From assembly GCF_018446385.1 (NCBI RefSeq), contig NC_055990.1, positions 31,147,891 to 31,211,890 of the forward strand: a DNA stretch of 64,000 nt, in the 5' to 3' direction. Numbering within the stretch: position 1 is the stretch's first letter; each line of letters begins with the position of its first letter. The notes beneath the pieces are model-generated. The model was not told the DNA's origin. It worked only from the letters and a program-made list of their open reading frames with translations, and ran no database searches. Source of the stretch: Zingiber officinale. Its lineage: Eukaryota; Streptophyta; Magnoliopsida; Zingiberales; Zingiberaceae. Below are positions 9,779-21,140 of the stretch, in pieces. The position numbers were made by a program, and so were the translations under genes.

Positions 9779-12412
9779 ATGTCTACGAATTTATCAAAAA
9801 AAGATAAAAAAGATATTGGTTGGAAGTATTGTTATCAAAATGAAGGGGAAAAAGCTGTTCGGTGCAAATTTTGTCATCATATATCGAATGAGGGATTACT
9901 CGCTTGAAGGAACATTTAGCTCAAACTCATAAAGGAGTTGCACCTTGTGTTAGTGTTCCGGATGATATTAAGAAAGAAATTAGAGAATCACTTGACAAAA
10001 TTAGAGCATCTAAAAGTAAACAAACTGAATTGTTACGAGAGATTGGTGAAGGTCCCCAAAGTATGAGTACGCAATTATCAAAAGTTGGAAGTGTAGGGGG
10101 AAATTCAATTGGATGTTCTGGTAGTGGTGAATCAAAAGGTAAAGGTACTCTTCATGGGTTTATTAGTTCCGAACCTCGACAAACAACCCTAAATTCGACA
10201 TACAAAAAAGATTTGTTGGTTGATGTGAAGCGTAGAATTGGTCGTTTTATTTACTCTGCCGCACTTCCGTTTAATGTTGTGAATGATCCTTATTGGCTGC
10301 CTATGGTTGATGGCATTGCGGAATATGGAAGAGGGTTCAAGCCTCCTTCAATGCATGAGTTAAGAACTTGGATACTTAAAGCTGAGGTTGATGGCATCAA
10401 CCTAATATATGAGGAGCATAAAAAGGCATGGAAAAAATATGGATGCACTATTATGTCCGATGGTTGGACGGATGGAAAGAATAGAAGTTTGATCAATTTT
10501 TTAGTAAATAGTCCCGCCGACACTTTCTTTTTGAAATCTGTTGATGCATCAGATTCTATTAAAAATGGGGAATTGATCTTTAAATATCTTAATGATGTTG
10601 TTGATGAGGTGGGAGAGGAAAATGTAATTCAAATTGTCACGGATAATGCTTCGAATTGCATTAAGGCGGGGAAAAAAATTATGGAGACTAGACATAGAAT
10701 TTGGTGGACACCTTGTGCGGCGCATTGCATTGATCTAATGTTGGAGGATATTGCAAAGTTGAAGATTTTTGTTGACACAATTGAGCATGCTAAGATGGTT
10801 GTGAAGTTCCTTTATGGTCATGGGACTATACTTTCTTTGATGAGAAAGTATACAAACGGTAAAGAAATTCTCCGTCCCGCTGTTACTCGCTTTGCTACTT
10901 CATTTCTCACTCTTCAGAGTATGTATAAGGTTAAAAGGTCACTTGAACAAATGTTTGCTTCCGAAGATTGGGTTAGTTCACCACTATCTCAAACAATTCA
11001 GGGGAAGGTCGTGAAGAGAATTGTTATTAATGATCCCAACTTTTGGCCACATGTTGCATTTTATGTTAAGAGTGTTGTTCCTCTTGTAAGTGTGTTAAGG
11101 GAAGTTGATTCGGAGGAGAGATCGGCCATGAGATATATTTATGAACTTATGGATAAGGCAAAAGAGACAATAAAATTTAATTGTGGGGGAGTTGACAGAA
11201 AATACAAACCCATTTGGAAAAAAATTGATTCACGATGGACTCCACAACTTCATCATCCTCTACACGCGGCCGGGTACTATTTGAATCCGCAATTGCGTTA
11301 TAAAGAAAGATTTTCTTATTGTGATGAAGTTAGAAATGGATTGTATACTTGCATAGATAGGATGTTGTCTTCTGATGATCGTCTTAAAGCAGACATCCAA
11401 TTGGACTTATATAATAAAGCTGAAGGAGAATTTGGAACTCCAATAGCAAAACGAACAAGAATGTTGCAAACTCCGAGTAAAATTTTCTTCTTGTAACCGT
11501 TCTTGTAAAATTATACTAGCATTCATATTTTAAAATTATATACATTCTTGTAATTTTTTTTATGTTATTACTTATTAGTCTCGTGGTGGGAACGTTTTGG
11601 AAGTAAGACACCCGAGCTTACTACATTTGCAATTCGAGTGCTTGGTCTCACTTGTAGTGCTTCGGGATGTGAAAGAAATTGGAGCACTTTTGAATCGATG
11701 AGTATTCTAAGTTTCTAACTCTACTTGAATTTTAATTGTTTTATAATTTTCATATCATTGTTTACTTTTATATATATATGTTTTCTTTTTTGTAATATTA
11801 GATTCATACAAAAAAGAGAAATAGGCTTGAACATGCAAAGTTGAATGCGTTGGTGTTTGTGAAATATAACTTCAAGCTTAGGGAGAGAAGTATTAGGAGG
11901 AGAGACAAGATTGATCCCATTGTAGTTGATGAAATTAATTCAGATGATGAATGGATAACTGAGAAAGAAGGTCCAGTTCTCCCCGTAACTACTAAATGGC
12001 TTGAAGATGATGAATTATTTGAAAGTGATCCTATTGTGAGTGTGTCATCTGCTACCTTTGAAAGTCTTTTCGACTCAGATAAGCGAGTCGAAGATGTTGA
12101 GGATATAGTTGAAGTTCCTCCTACGAATTCAAAAAAAAAGAGTTGCTGAAAATTCAAGTAAGCACTAAGCATATGCAAATTATTTATTTATATCTACTTC
12201 ATCTATAATTGATTCTTAAATGTTGTATCTCTTATATAATAGGTGGAAGCAAAGACAAACAAGCAAGGTTGAGTCTTGTTGATGTGGAAGATAATCATCT
12301 TGATGCTGAAAATTATGGAGTAATTCCAACTTTTGATAGTGGAAATTTTCCAACCATAGATACTATTGATGATGATAGTGATATAGAGTTGGATGATACT
12401 GATTATTTTTAA
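9779..12412 (+). pseudogene. hAT transposase (BED, DUF659, hAT dimerisation), disrupted
   Basis: This would be the cut-and-paste transposase of the flanking element. Exon 1 starts at ATG 9779 with a BED-type zinc finger (CKFCHH near residues 33-38). One base is missing at about 9892-9896, shifting the frame before LKEHLAQTHKG, so the His ligands are out of frame. The long frame to 11476 contains the DUF659-type core (MSDGWTDGKN, TDNASNCIKAG, CAAHCIDLMLEDI). A GT..AG intron spans 11477-11578. The next exon has WWERFG and CSASGCERNWS of the C-terminal dimerisation domain. The following intron (11698-11801) begins AT instead of GT, so its donor appears mutated. The next exon (from 11802) has a 9-A run at 12131-12139, one A too many for the frame leading to the last exon (12243-12412, acidic end ...DDTDYF). 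Three independent lesions make it inactive. Confidence 0.9.
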
Positions 12413-12662
12413 GTTATGTTGTTTTAATTATAAGACTTTTTAAATTGTTGGTATGGGATATTTTGACATGTAATGAATTATTATGATTAATTTTAGGTTA
12501 TGTTATTTTTATTTTACTTATATAAGTATATTTTATTTTTTAAAATTTAAACATTAACGTGCACGAAAAGCTTGCGCTATACGCTACGCTATTTACGCTA
12601 CGCAATGACAAGACAAAAATGTTATGAACCAACGCTACACGATTTAAAACACTGATAAGAGC

Positions 12663-14377
12663 ATAAGATGGACTGTAGAAAAAAAAAGCACAATTTCTTA
12701 CATCTAAGAAAAATAATACAAGAGAACAAAACAATCTTGAATTTACCAAATCAAGGCGCCTTTATAACAATACAAATCATAGTCAAATCAGTACTATGTG
12801 GAAGGAATATAAATGCACATCTAACCTCAATGAAAAATATAATAAACCACATAAATCAAAAAAAAATTATCTTTATTCCACCTCAATGAAAAAATATTCA
12901 GATCGCGTCTAACCTAGCCGCCAGGTTGCGGTGGCACTCGAGGGCGTGGCTAGCCTTGCTGCTAGGCTATGGCGGTGGCCAATCTAGCTGCGAGCAAGGT
13001 CGTGGCCAACCTCACCACCAAGTGGCAGTGACGCTCAAGCTTACGCCTAGCCTCGCAGCCATGGCTGAGGACCTGGCCGCTGCACTTTGCCACGACCAAA
13101 TCGAGCCAAAGAGGGAAGAGAGGAGATGTACTAGCGACGATCCCGTACTTTCATATGTTGGAGTGAATCGGAGATATGACTGATCGACGTGGCGTGTGAG
13201 AGTGTGGGAGTGCGGGAGTGAAATAGAGATGTTAGGGCTATAGGTGATTTTAGATTCCTAAAAAATTTAACGATAAATCTTAAATTCATCTCTAATTTAT
13301 TCGTCGCTAAATTAGCAATGAATTATGAATCCATTGAATTTGAACGAAATTTATAATGAATTTGAATCCATCGCTAATTTGCAAGAATTTTGAGATGATT
13401 TTTTTTTTTGCTAATTTTGTTGTAGTTTTGCGATGATTTTTTTTATTGCTATTTTTTTTTTTTGCTGATTTATGATGAATTATTTTCGTTATTAAAAGTC
13501 GTTGCTAAACTAATATTTTGTTGGGAGTGGGAATGCCGTACATATTCTCTTCTTGCGTGCCTATGACTTCGTACAAATTTTCTCATTGTCAAATTTAACA
13601 AAACTTAACTAAATGCAAGACTAAACAGTCTATTTTCTTCACCAACTATAATGACTCATCATGAATCCAAAAGCAATAAGATTCAAACTTCCATGTTATT
13701 GTGGCAATAATAACATGGAAGTTTGGAATCTATATGGAAAAGGAGTTCCCCATCATTTTAATGAAATAAAATGAATGGTAATATTTCGATATGGATAGAG
13801 AGCACAAATAATAATTTACACTTTGCAAAATCATTCAAATAATATACACCGGAGGAACAAATAAATATCTTATGCCTTATAATGTACCATTCAAAGCACT
13901 CCTGAGGAAGCAGATCGACACAAATAAGTAGTTTATATAGTTTATAGGTTACACTACACAATCCAAAAATAATATACAAAAGAGTAACTTTAGACACATA
14001 AAGACAGAGATGCAAGCCTACAAACACTAAAATCCGAGGATAAATAATATACATAGATAGAAGCAATGCATCACCAAACACCAATCTGATCTAGTGGAAA
14101 TATGCTCCTTAGTCAAATTATATCAATTCCAACGAGCTACGACCTTCAAGTAGAAATAAAGAAACAAGTACATTTTATTTGTGATGATATTATAAAATCC
14201 ACCATTAATTAGTTACTAACCTTAATCATAATGGAGGAAACAATTAGCCACGGAAGCTTGGTTGATCCTGTCCTATCTCTTCAGAGACCGATAATATTGA
14301 TTGATCCTGTCCATAAAATAAAATAGTTGTACAAGGTTTTTTTCCTAACAATATTGAAAGATATGTAACAAGTTATG
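12663..14377. other. Intergenic DNA between hAT element and NLR gene
   Basis: No conserved protein is seen. 12900-13240 is unusually GC-rich for its surroundings, with many GCCGTGGCC-like words and no clear domain. 13260-13500 has repeated short words around CGCTAAATTAGCAATGAATT, resembling subterminal repeats of a decayed DNA transposon. A small perfect-arm hairpin lies at 13680-13730. 13740-14377 is the likely 3' flank of the NLR gene on the minus strand. Confidence 0.55.
13680..13730. repeat. Short inverted repeat (17-21 bp arms, 8-nt loop)
   Basis: The left arm 13680-13700 and right arm 13709-13730 are reverse complements with a single extra base, around the core CTTCCATGTTATT. It lies about 650 bp beyond the minus-strand end of the NLR gene. 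It could be a remnant of a foldback element or an RNA hairpin; there is no further evidence for either. Confidence 0.7.
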
Positions 14378-17300
14378 TTAAGAAAATAGAGGACTTACAA
14401 GGGTGATGAAACTTCCAAACTCATCCTTTATTTCATATTTGTATGAGTCCTTATTGAGCAATAAGCGTCTTTCACGATCAATGCTATCAATAGTAACTTT
14501 GGGAATTTGTTGAATGATGTGCCAATTTTGCTTCCCCTTGCTGCAACTATCTAGTAGAACTGAATTGCATTCCATGTAAAATGTTTGCAAACTATGCAAA
14601 ATGCCATTAATCAGCCTTGACACCCACTGTGGAAGCTGGTTTATTTCAGAGGGGAAAATAACTTCCAATTGCTGCAACATGCCAACCTTCTCCACATATT
14701 CCAACTTTGGACAGAGATTAATTTGCAATAACCTATTTGAGGGAAGGATGCTATTTTTCAGCTTTGGACAGTAGCGGAAGAAACATTGTTTCAGACTAGG
14801 AAACAAATTGAGATTGCTTGCATGAACATCCTCGTTAGGATCCACACCATCCTGTGCCTCACGCAATACCCACGCTTCCCAATTGGGCATGTTCTTGAAT
14901 TCTAGATACTCAAGTTTTGGGAATGCAGGCGTTCTGTAGCCGAAGAATTCGGGCCCAATATTTTTTATTGCTTCTCCGACTTCAATTTCTAGGATTTTAA
15001 GATTGGGCAGTTGGCCCAAAGGAGGGAGCACCGTACATGATGGAAAATTGACAAAACACAAAAATGTTAGGTCAGCCAAAGAATCGAGGACAGAAGTCGA
15101 GACCATCCACTCAGGAAAATGTCGGCCAGGGAAACTGTCAATGATGCGAAGACCTTGTAGGGTCGGTGGAGGACAGAGTTGGTTGAATATCCTCTCTGCC
15201 TCAGTGATTTGCTCCTCATTATTTTCATTATCATTCATTGTCCATCCAAGAGTCAATCTCCTAAGAAATGTTTTATTCGCAAGCACAAAGTTTCTGTTTA
15301 CCGTACTTGTGGCCCTTTCCAATTTATCCATCCGTAAATATCTTAGATTGCACAAATATTGCAACTCGTCCAAGTCACAGCCTCCATCCATCTTGTTCAT
15401 GGAGTCACAATGGCCGACCAAAAATCCAGAAAGATAGTTGAGATTTTTTAACTTCCCAACTCCCTTTGGAACGTGGGTGAGGGGAGTATCCTCAATTCGA
15501 AGGCACCTCAAATTGCTCAACCTTGTGATGTTTTTTGGAAGTTCATGCAGTGATTCACACCCCGACAGATTCAAAGTATGCAGGTTTGCAAGACACTCAA
15601 TGGATTCAGGAAGCTTTCTAATCTTTGTTCGATCAAGACCCAAGTATTTTAGATGCAACAATTTCATAAGAGAATCTGAGAGGTTGTCTATGCATGTATC
15701 ACGCAAATCCAAGACTCTGAGACGCTTTAAGCTCTTAAATGCATGGTCCTCTATTTTCTTGATTTGAGGGCAATTAACGAGGTGTAGGGCTCTTAAACAC
15801 TTTTGCTCTATTATCACATTGGGAAGCAATAACAAATCGCCTTGGTTTGAGATGGACAAATGACGAATCTTCGTCAAGGAATTTGTATTTGTGCATTGAC
15901 CATCATTAATGATAATCCCTTCATCTACCATCAAATTTTCCCCAAAAGATCGTAAAATATCATGCATAACAAATCTGGTACCTGTTAAAAATATATGGTC
16001 CATTTGCAAAAAGTTGCTTGCAATGAGTTCTTTGTAGTAGTCTTCTGCAATATCTTCCATCAAACTATTTGATCGTTCAATCACAAACCCTTCGGCCACC
16101 CACAGTCGGATTATATCTGATCGAATTGATATGGCACAGTAAAAAGCACAACTAAGAAAACATTGTTTAAGGTGACAAGGTAAATTCTCATAGCTCAAGT
16201 ATAAAGCCTTTGATACTTCGTTTTCATTCTCTTTCATAAACCATAAATCACTTTCAATAACTTTTTTCCACTCCCTCTTAGTCCTTTCCTTGCGGAATAA
16301 AACACCTGCTATCACTTTAATTGCCAGAGGAAGACCATCACATTTTCTGACAATTTCCATGCCAACTTCTTTCAATTCAGAAATTATTTGATCCTCTCCA
16401 TCTTCAAAAACAATCTTTCTAATTAATTCCCAACCATTGTCTTCGTCCATTTTCTCAACATGGTGAACAAAATCAGCTCTCATATCTGTTGCCACATCTT
16501 CATGTCTAGTGGTAAATAAGATAGCAGTCCTACACGAACCATTCAAAATAGGATTTCGGAGCAAATCTCTCCATGCACTTGCGCTCCATATATCATCCAA
16601 CACAAGAAGCAAACTTTCTGAAAGAAGAGAAACAATTCTGCCTTCAACTTCTGCTCTACTTTGAACACCATCATCATTTCCTCTTACACCTCTCAGTACT
16701 TGTTTGAGTAGCTCAATGTGGGAGTAGTCCTTGGATACATGTAACCACACTCTATTTGAAAATTGTTTTTTCACCATTTCATCGTTGAATATTTTTTGAG
16801 CTAGAGTAGTCTTGCCTATTCCGCCCATCCCAGAAATTCCCAACACATTGCACCTTTTTTTGCTATGCTCTATCTCCGAAATTAGTTTTGGACAGCATCT
16901 ACAATTTGTGTCCCTACAATATCTGTCGCCACATGTATAGGAGAGGTAGGAGAAAATGACTTTTTTACTGGGTTTTCTTGGAGGCCTTCATTTCTGTGCT
17001 CTAATAATCTGGGTATGACAGTATTGTCCTCTTTTATTTCATCAAGTCTTCCATTAACTCTTTTTATTTGATTCCAAATGATTTTGCGAAACTTAGAACA
17101 ATGAAAGCAAGATGAAATCAAATTGATCGGAGAGCATACCCCAGAAGAAGAAGGATGGACCTCCAATAATCTACCACCTTTGATCAAGCAAAGATCAAGT
17201 ATGTCTTCTGCATCATACATGATATCTTTTAATTCCTTCACCCAATTGTTGATCGCGGGATCTGTATGTCTTTTTTTTTCGGCATCCTGAATATAAATAC

Positions 17301-17454
17301 TAATTCTTGATAATTTTCTATGAAGTCTCTTAATTTCTGCTTTAACGCCTAGCACTTTGCTTATCTCTCCCTCGATAAAATCGGATAGTTTGTCAATGTA
17401 TCTTTTAACAAAAAAGCCTAGGACCACTGTCATTTCTTGAGGCTTATGAATCAA
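14378..17454 (-). CDS. CC-NBS-LRR disease-resistance protein (NLR), one frameshift
   Basis: Intracellular immune receptors of this class sense pathogen effectors and switch nucleotide state in the NB-ARC domain. The N-terminal coiled-coil (Rx_N type; EIKRLHRKLSRI, INNWVKELKD, DAEDILDLC) is encoded 17454-16882; Met at 17433 (MTVVLGFF) is the more usual start. NB-ARC motifs follow in order: P-loop GMGGIGKTT, RNBS-A VWLHVSKDY, kinase-2 LLVLDDIW (final Trp typical of non-TIR NLRs), RNBS-B ILFTTRHEDVA, GLPL CDGLPLAI, RNBS-D CFLSCAFY, and MHD FVMHDIL. Leucine-rich repeats follow from about 15890 to 14600. One base is missing in the run at 16886-16889, shifting the frame between coiled coil and P-loop. 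The long downstream frame has no ATG there. A GTAAGT donor at 14393-14398 suggests the last few residues read here are intronic and that a further 3' exon exists. Total is about 1020 residues. It could be a recent pseudogene or an assembly error in the homopolymer. Confidence 0.92.
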
Positions 17455-18195
17455 CTCCTTGTGGCCAGAAAAAAATTAAACTTTGTACAGGAACATTTAC
17501 TCTCTATGCTTGTATTCTTATCAACTGTTTCTTTGCCTTCATGAAAAAAAGAACCTTTATATTAGAAACGAATTGTGAAAAGTAACAAGAAAAGTTGTTA
17601 AAATATATTAAACATCTCGAATGGCTTTTATGGGAAAGAAATATAAGAAGAGGAATTTATGGGACCAAAAAAAATCACGTTGGATATATATATCTAGCTT
17701 TTTCATGAGATAATTAAACTGAATGGTATTTGACTTACCAATCTGTGAGGAAGAGCATCAACAGAATAGCTGAATGGTTTGAGTTTGCTCTCGTATACTT
17801 CCAGAATTTAAAGGAAAGGAGTTTGCATCCCTACATTTCTAGCCAAAGTTATTTGCCTTCATTATATGTCCATGCCCAAATTAATTTATGCATACCAGAT
17901 ATTGAACCGAGCTTATATACGAGAAATAAATAATAGTCCAGCAAAGAAAGTAAGTTGGATGTCTCCTCTTGCATATATATATATATATATATATAATCTT
18001 ACTGTGCCATTTATATTTATTTATTAGTACAATGTTATATTATATATATGAGGTTGAGAAAGTTGAAGTGATATACCTCACTATGCCATTGCACAATCAT
18101 CTCGATCTTTCAAAATTGTTGAAGTATATACCTTATGGATAGAATTGTTTCATCATCTTCAGAACTCCTACTCGACCTATGAAATATATATATAC
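17455..18195. other. Upstream region of the NLR gene
   Basis: No conserved coding sequence. It should hold the promoter and 5' leader of the minus-strand NLR gene. Simple TA repeats occur at about 17974-17993 and scattered to 18060. No TATA box can be assigned with confidence in such AT-rich DNA. Confidence 0.5.
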
Positions 18196-18200
18196 ATATT

Positions 18201-19619
18201 TGATCCCGTCCGGAAGCTGAGTCAGATGAAGACGGGCCTTAATGGACTAAAAGTTGACAGAAAGTCGCCGCTGGGTCGGATCTACCTGGCACCCCTCGAA
18301 AAGGTTGGAACGGGCAGCTGACGGCGGCAGGTGTCCAGGACGATGACGTTGTTGCTCTACGCACACTCAGACGAATCCACCAGTCGTTAGAGACCAGAAA
18401 CCAGGGAAAAAGTCCCCGGGTCAGATCCTCCGACGCTCAAGTCAGGTACTTTTTCCCCAAAAAGCACAGAAAAAAGGACGGAAAGTAAAGACTAGAGAAA
18501 AATGACAAGTGAGCGTACCTGCATAAGGGACAAGGCATCCCTTTTTATACTGCAACGGAAGTTTCTGGGTCTAACGGGTGTCAGAGAATGTCGGCTGTCA
18601 GGCTTTGTCTTGTGGTGATTGACACGTGGCTCTTCTTAATAGGCTGGCGGCAAAACCGAAGGTGTATTGAGCCCCGGCTGTTAGCATATTCCCTGACACC
18701 TTAATTATTCTCTGACATTCTCTGACAAGTGGTTACGATTCCTTGGCTTATTTGTCCGGTAGTGTCTGAGCGACGAGTCTGTATTCCGAGGTCTGTACCC
18801 CGACCTGCTTTTATATACCTGTTATCCTCGACGGGTGTCCCAACCCGAACGCTAGATCTGTATCCTGAGCTGCTGACCTGTAAGCCGGGTCTGTATCCCG
18901 ACCTGCTCATATCCACTGCTATCCTTGGTTGGTACGCCCCGACCTGCACGCTAGGTCTGTGTCCAGACCTACAATTTACTGTAGATATCCATGGCTTGTA
19001 CATCCCGACCTGCACGCTAGGTCCGTGTTCAGACCTGTTTATTGTTTACTGATATCCTTGGCTTGCACGTCCCGACCTGTACGCTGGGTCCATGTCCAAA
19101 CCTGTTTACTGTTTACTGATATCCATGGCTTGTACGTCCCGACCTACACGCTGGATCAGTATCCAGACTTGCTGTTTACTGTTTACTGATATCCTTGGCT
19201 TGTACGTCCCGACCTGCACGCTTAGTCGGTGTCCAGACCTGCCGCTATCAGGGTTGGCCCTTGTTCGGCATATAATCCTATCCTTTGACCGTCCCCTCAG
19301 CTGAGACTTAGACCCTGTCCACGTAAGCTTGACTTCTGACCTTCCTAACCTCCAGGTCATCTTGACTTCTGTCCGGCCACGGAGGCTTGACTTCTGACCT
19401 TCCTGACCTCCAGGTCATCTTGGCTTCTGATCGGCCACGGAGGCTTGACTTCTGACCTTCCTGACCTCCAGGTCATCTTGACTTCTGACAGGCCACGGAG
19501 GCTTGACTTCTGACCTTCCTGACCTTCCTGACCTCCAGGTCAGCTTAACTTCTAACCCTCTTGTGGTCTTGACTTATAACCACATCATCTTCCCGACCCC
19601 ACAAACATACGCCGTATCA
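18201..19619 (-). repeat. LTR copy 1 of tandem pair
   Basis: 1419 bp. It contains two internal short arrays: about five units of ~67 bp around CCGACCTGCACGCT(A/G)GGTC (18925-19240), and about four units of ~58 bp around CTTCCTGACCTCCAGGTCA (19320-19560). The ORFs here are translations of these arrays and are not genes. On the minus strand these arrays lie upstream of the TATA box, in the U3 region. Confidence 0.85.
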
Positions 19620-19621
19620 CT

Positions 19622-21030
19622 TGATCCTATCCGGAAGCTGAGTCGGATGAAGGCGGGCCTTGATGGACTGAAAGTTGACGGAAAGTCGCCGCTGGGTCGG
19701 ATCTACCTGGCACCCCTCGAAAAGACTGGAACGGGCGGCTGACGGCGACAGGTGTCCAGAACGATGACGCTGTTGCTCTACGCACACTCAGACGAATCCA
19801 CTAGTCGTTAGAGACCAAAAACCAAGGGAAAAGTCCCCGGGTCAGGCCCTCCAACGCTCAAATCAGGTACTTTTTCCCCAGAAAGCACAGAAAAAAGGAC
19901 GAATAGTAAAGACTAGAGAAAAATGACGAGTGAGCGTACCTGCATAAGGGACAAGGCATCCCTTTTTATACTGCAACGGAAGTTTCTGGGTATGACGGGT
20001 GTCAGGGAATGTCGACTGTCAGGCTTTGTCTAGCGGTGATTGACACGTGGCTTTTCTTAATAGGCTGGCGGCAAACCGAAGGTGTATTGAGCCCTGGTTG
20101 TTAGCATATTCCCTAACACCTTAATTATTCTCTGACATTCTCTGACAAGTGGTTACGATTCCTTGGCTTATTTGTCCGGTAGTGTCTGAGCGACGAGTCT
20201 GTATTCCGAGATCTGTACCCCGACCTGCTTCTATATACTTGTTATCCTCGGCGGGTGTCCCAACCCGAACGCTAGATCTGTATCCTGACCTGCTGACCTG
20301 TAAGTCGGGTCTGTATCCCGACCTGCTCATATCCACTACTATCCTTGGTTGGTATGCCCCGACCTGCACGCTAGGTCTGTGTCCAGACCTGCTATTTACT
20401 ATAGATATCCATGGCTTGTACATCCCGACCTGCACGCTAGGTCCGTGTTCAGACATGTTTACTATTTACTGATATCCTAGGCTTGTACGTCCCAACCTGC
20501 ACGCTAGGTCCGTGTCCAGGCCTGTTTACTGTTTATTGATATTCATGGCTTGTACGTCCCGACCTGCACGCTGGGTCTGTATCCAGACTTGCTGTTTACT
20601 GTTTACTGATATCCTTGGTTTGTACGTCCCGACCTGCACGCTGGGTCGGTGTCCAGACCTGCCGCTATCAGGGTTGGTCCTTGTTCGGCATATAATCTCA
20701 TCCTTTGACCGTCCCCTCAGCAGAGACTTAGACCCTGTCCACGTAAGCTTGACTTCCGACCTTCCTGACCTCCAGGTCATCTTGATTTCTGTCTGGCCAC
20801 GGATACTTGACTTCTGACCTTCCTGACCTCCAGGTCATCTTGACTTCTGACCAGCCACGGAGGCTTGATTTCTGACCTTCCTGACCTCCAGGTCATCTTG
20901 ACTTCTGACCCGCTACGGAGGCTTGACTTCTGACCTTCCTGACCTCCAGGTCAGCTTAACTTCTGACCCTCTTGTGATCTTGATTTATAACTACATCATC
21001 TTCCCAACCCCACAAACATATGTCGTATCA
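19622..21030 (-). repeat. LTR copy 2 of tandem pair
   Basis: 1409 bp and, by eye, about 95% identical to copy 1, including both internal arrays (20350-20670 and 20745-20970). Divergence is mostly single-base changes plus a few small indels. Ends match copy 1, and the right end abuts the ATATT target duplication. Confidence 0.85.
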
Positions 21031-21035
21031 ATATT

Positions 21036-21097
21036 TATTTATTGGTGCAATCTCATCATGAAGGAAGTAGATTACTTTAATTAAGATATATATACTT

Positions 21098-21140
<43 letters not shown>

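Larger units (their letters stand above)
8908..12654 (+). mobile_element. hAT-superfamily DNA transposon, complete ends
   Basis: The element starts CAGTGTATT and ends with the inverse AAAACACTG, giving hAT-type terminal inverted repeats. It is flanked by a perfect 8-bp target duplication, ATAAGAGC, at 8900-8907 and 12655-12662, the duplication length of hAT elements. It is 3747 bp long with one transposase gene on the + strand. Subterminal DNA at both ends is rich in TAGCG/CGCTA words. The perfect duplication shows that boundaries are exact and that the copy has not been rearranged since insertion. Confidence 0.95.
18201..21030 (-). mobile_element. Tandem LTR-LTR pair (Tat-type LTRs, no internal region)
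   Basis: Two near-identical direct copies of about 1.4 kb (18201-19619 and 19622-21030) are separated by only 2 bp. The pair is flanked by a perfect 5-bp duplication ATATT (18196-18200 and 21031-21035). On the minus strand each copy starts TGATAC and ends GGATCA. The last ~20 bases closely resemble the end of the Tat LTR at 5874-6675, and a TATAAAAAGGG box lies in each copy (RC of about 18534-18544 and 19955-19965). No gag, pol, primer site or purine tract exists between them. This differs from a solo LTR, which has one copy. Confidence 0.85.

Noticed and set aside
13758-14084. 108-codon minus-strand ORF downstream of the NLR
   Set aside because: Low-complexity hydrophobic translation of AT-rich DNA with no domain and no clear link by splice sites to the NLR.
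18701-19360. Several overlapping ORFs on both strands (repeated again at 20121-20817)
   Set aside because: They translate the ~67-bp tandem repeats of the LTR pair in several frames at once and have no domain; not genes.
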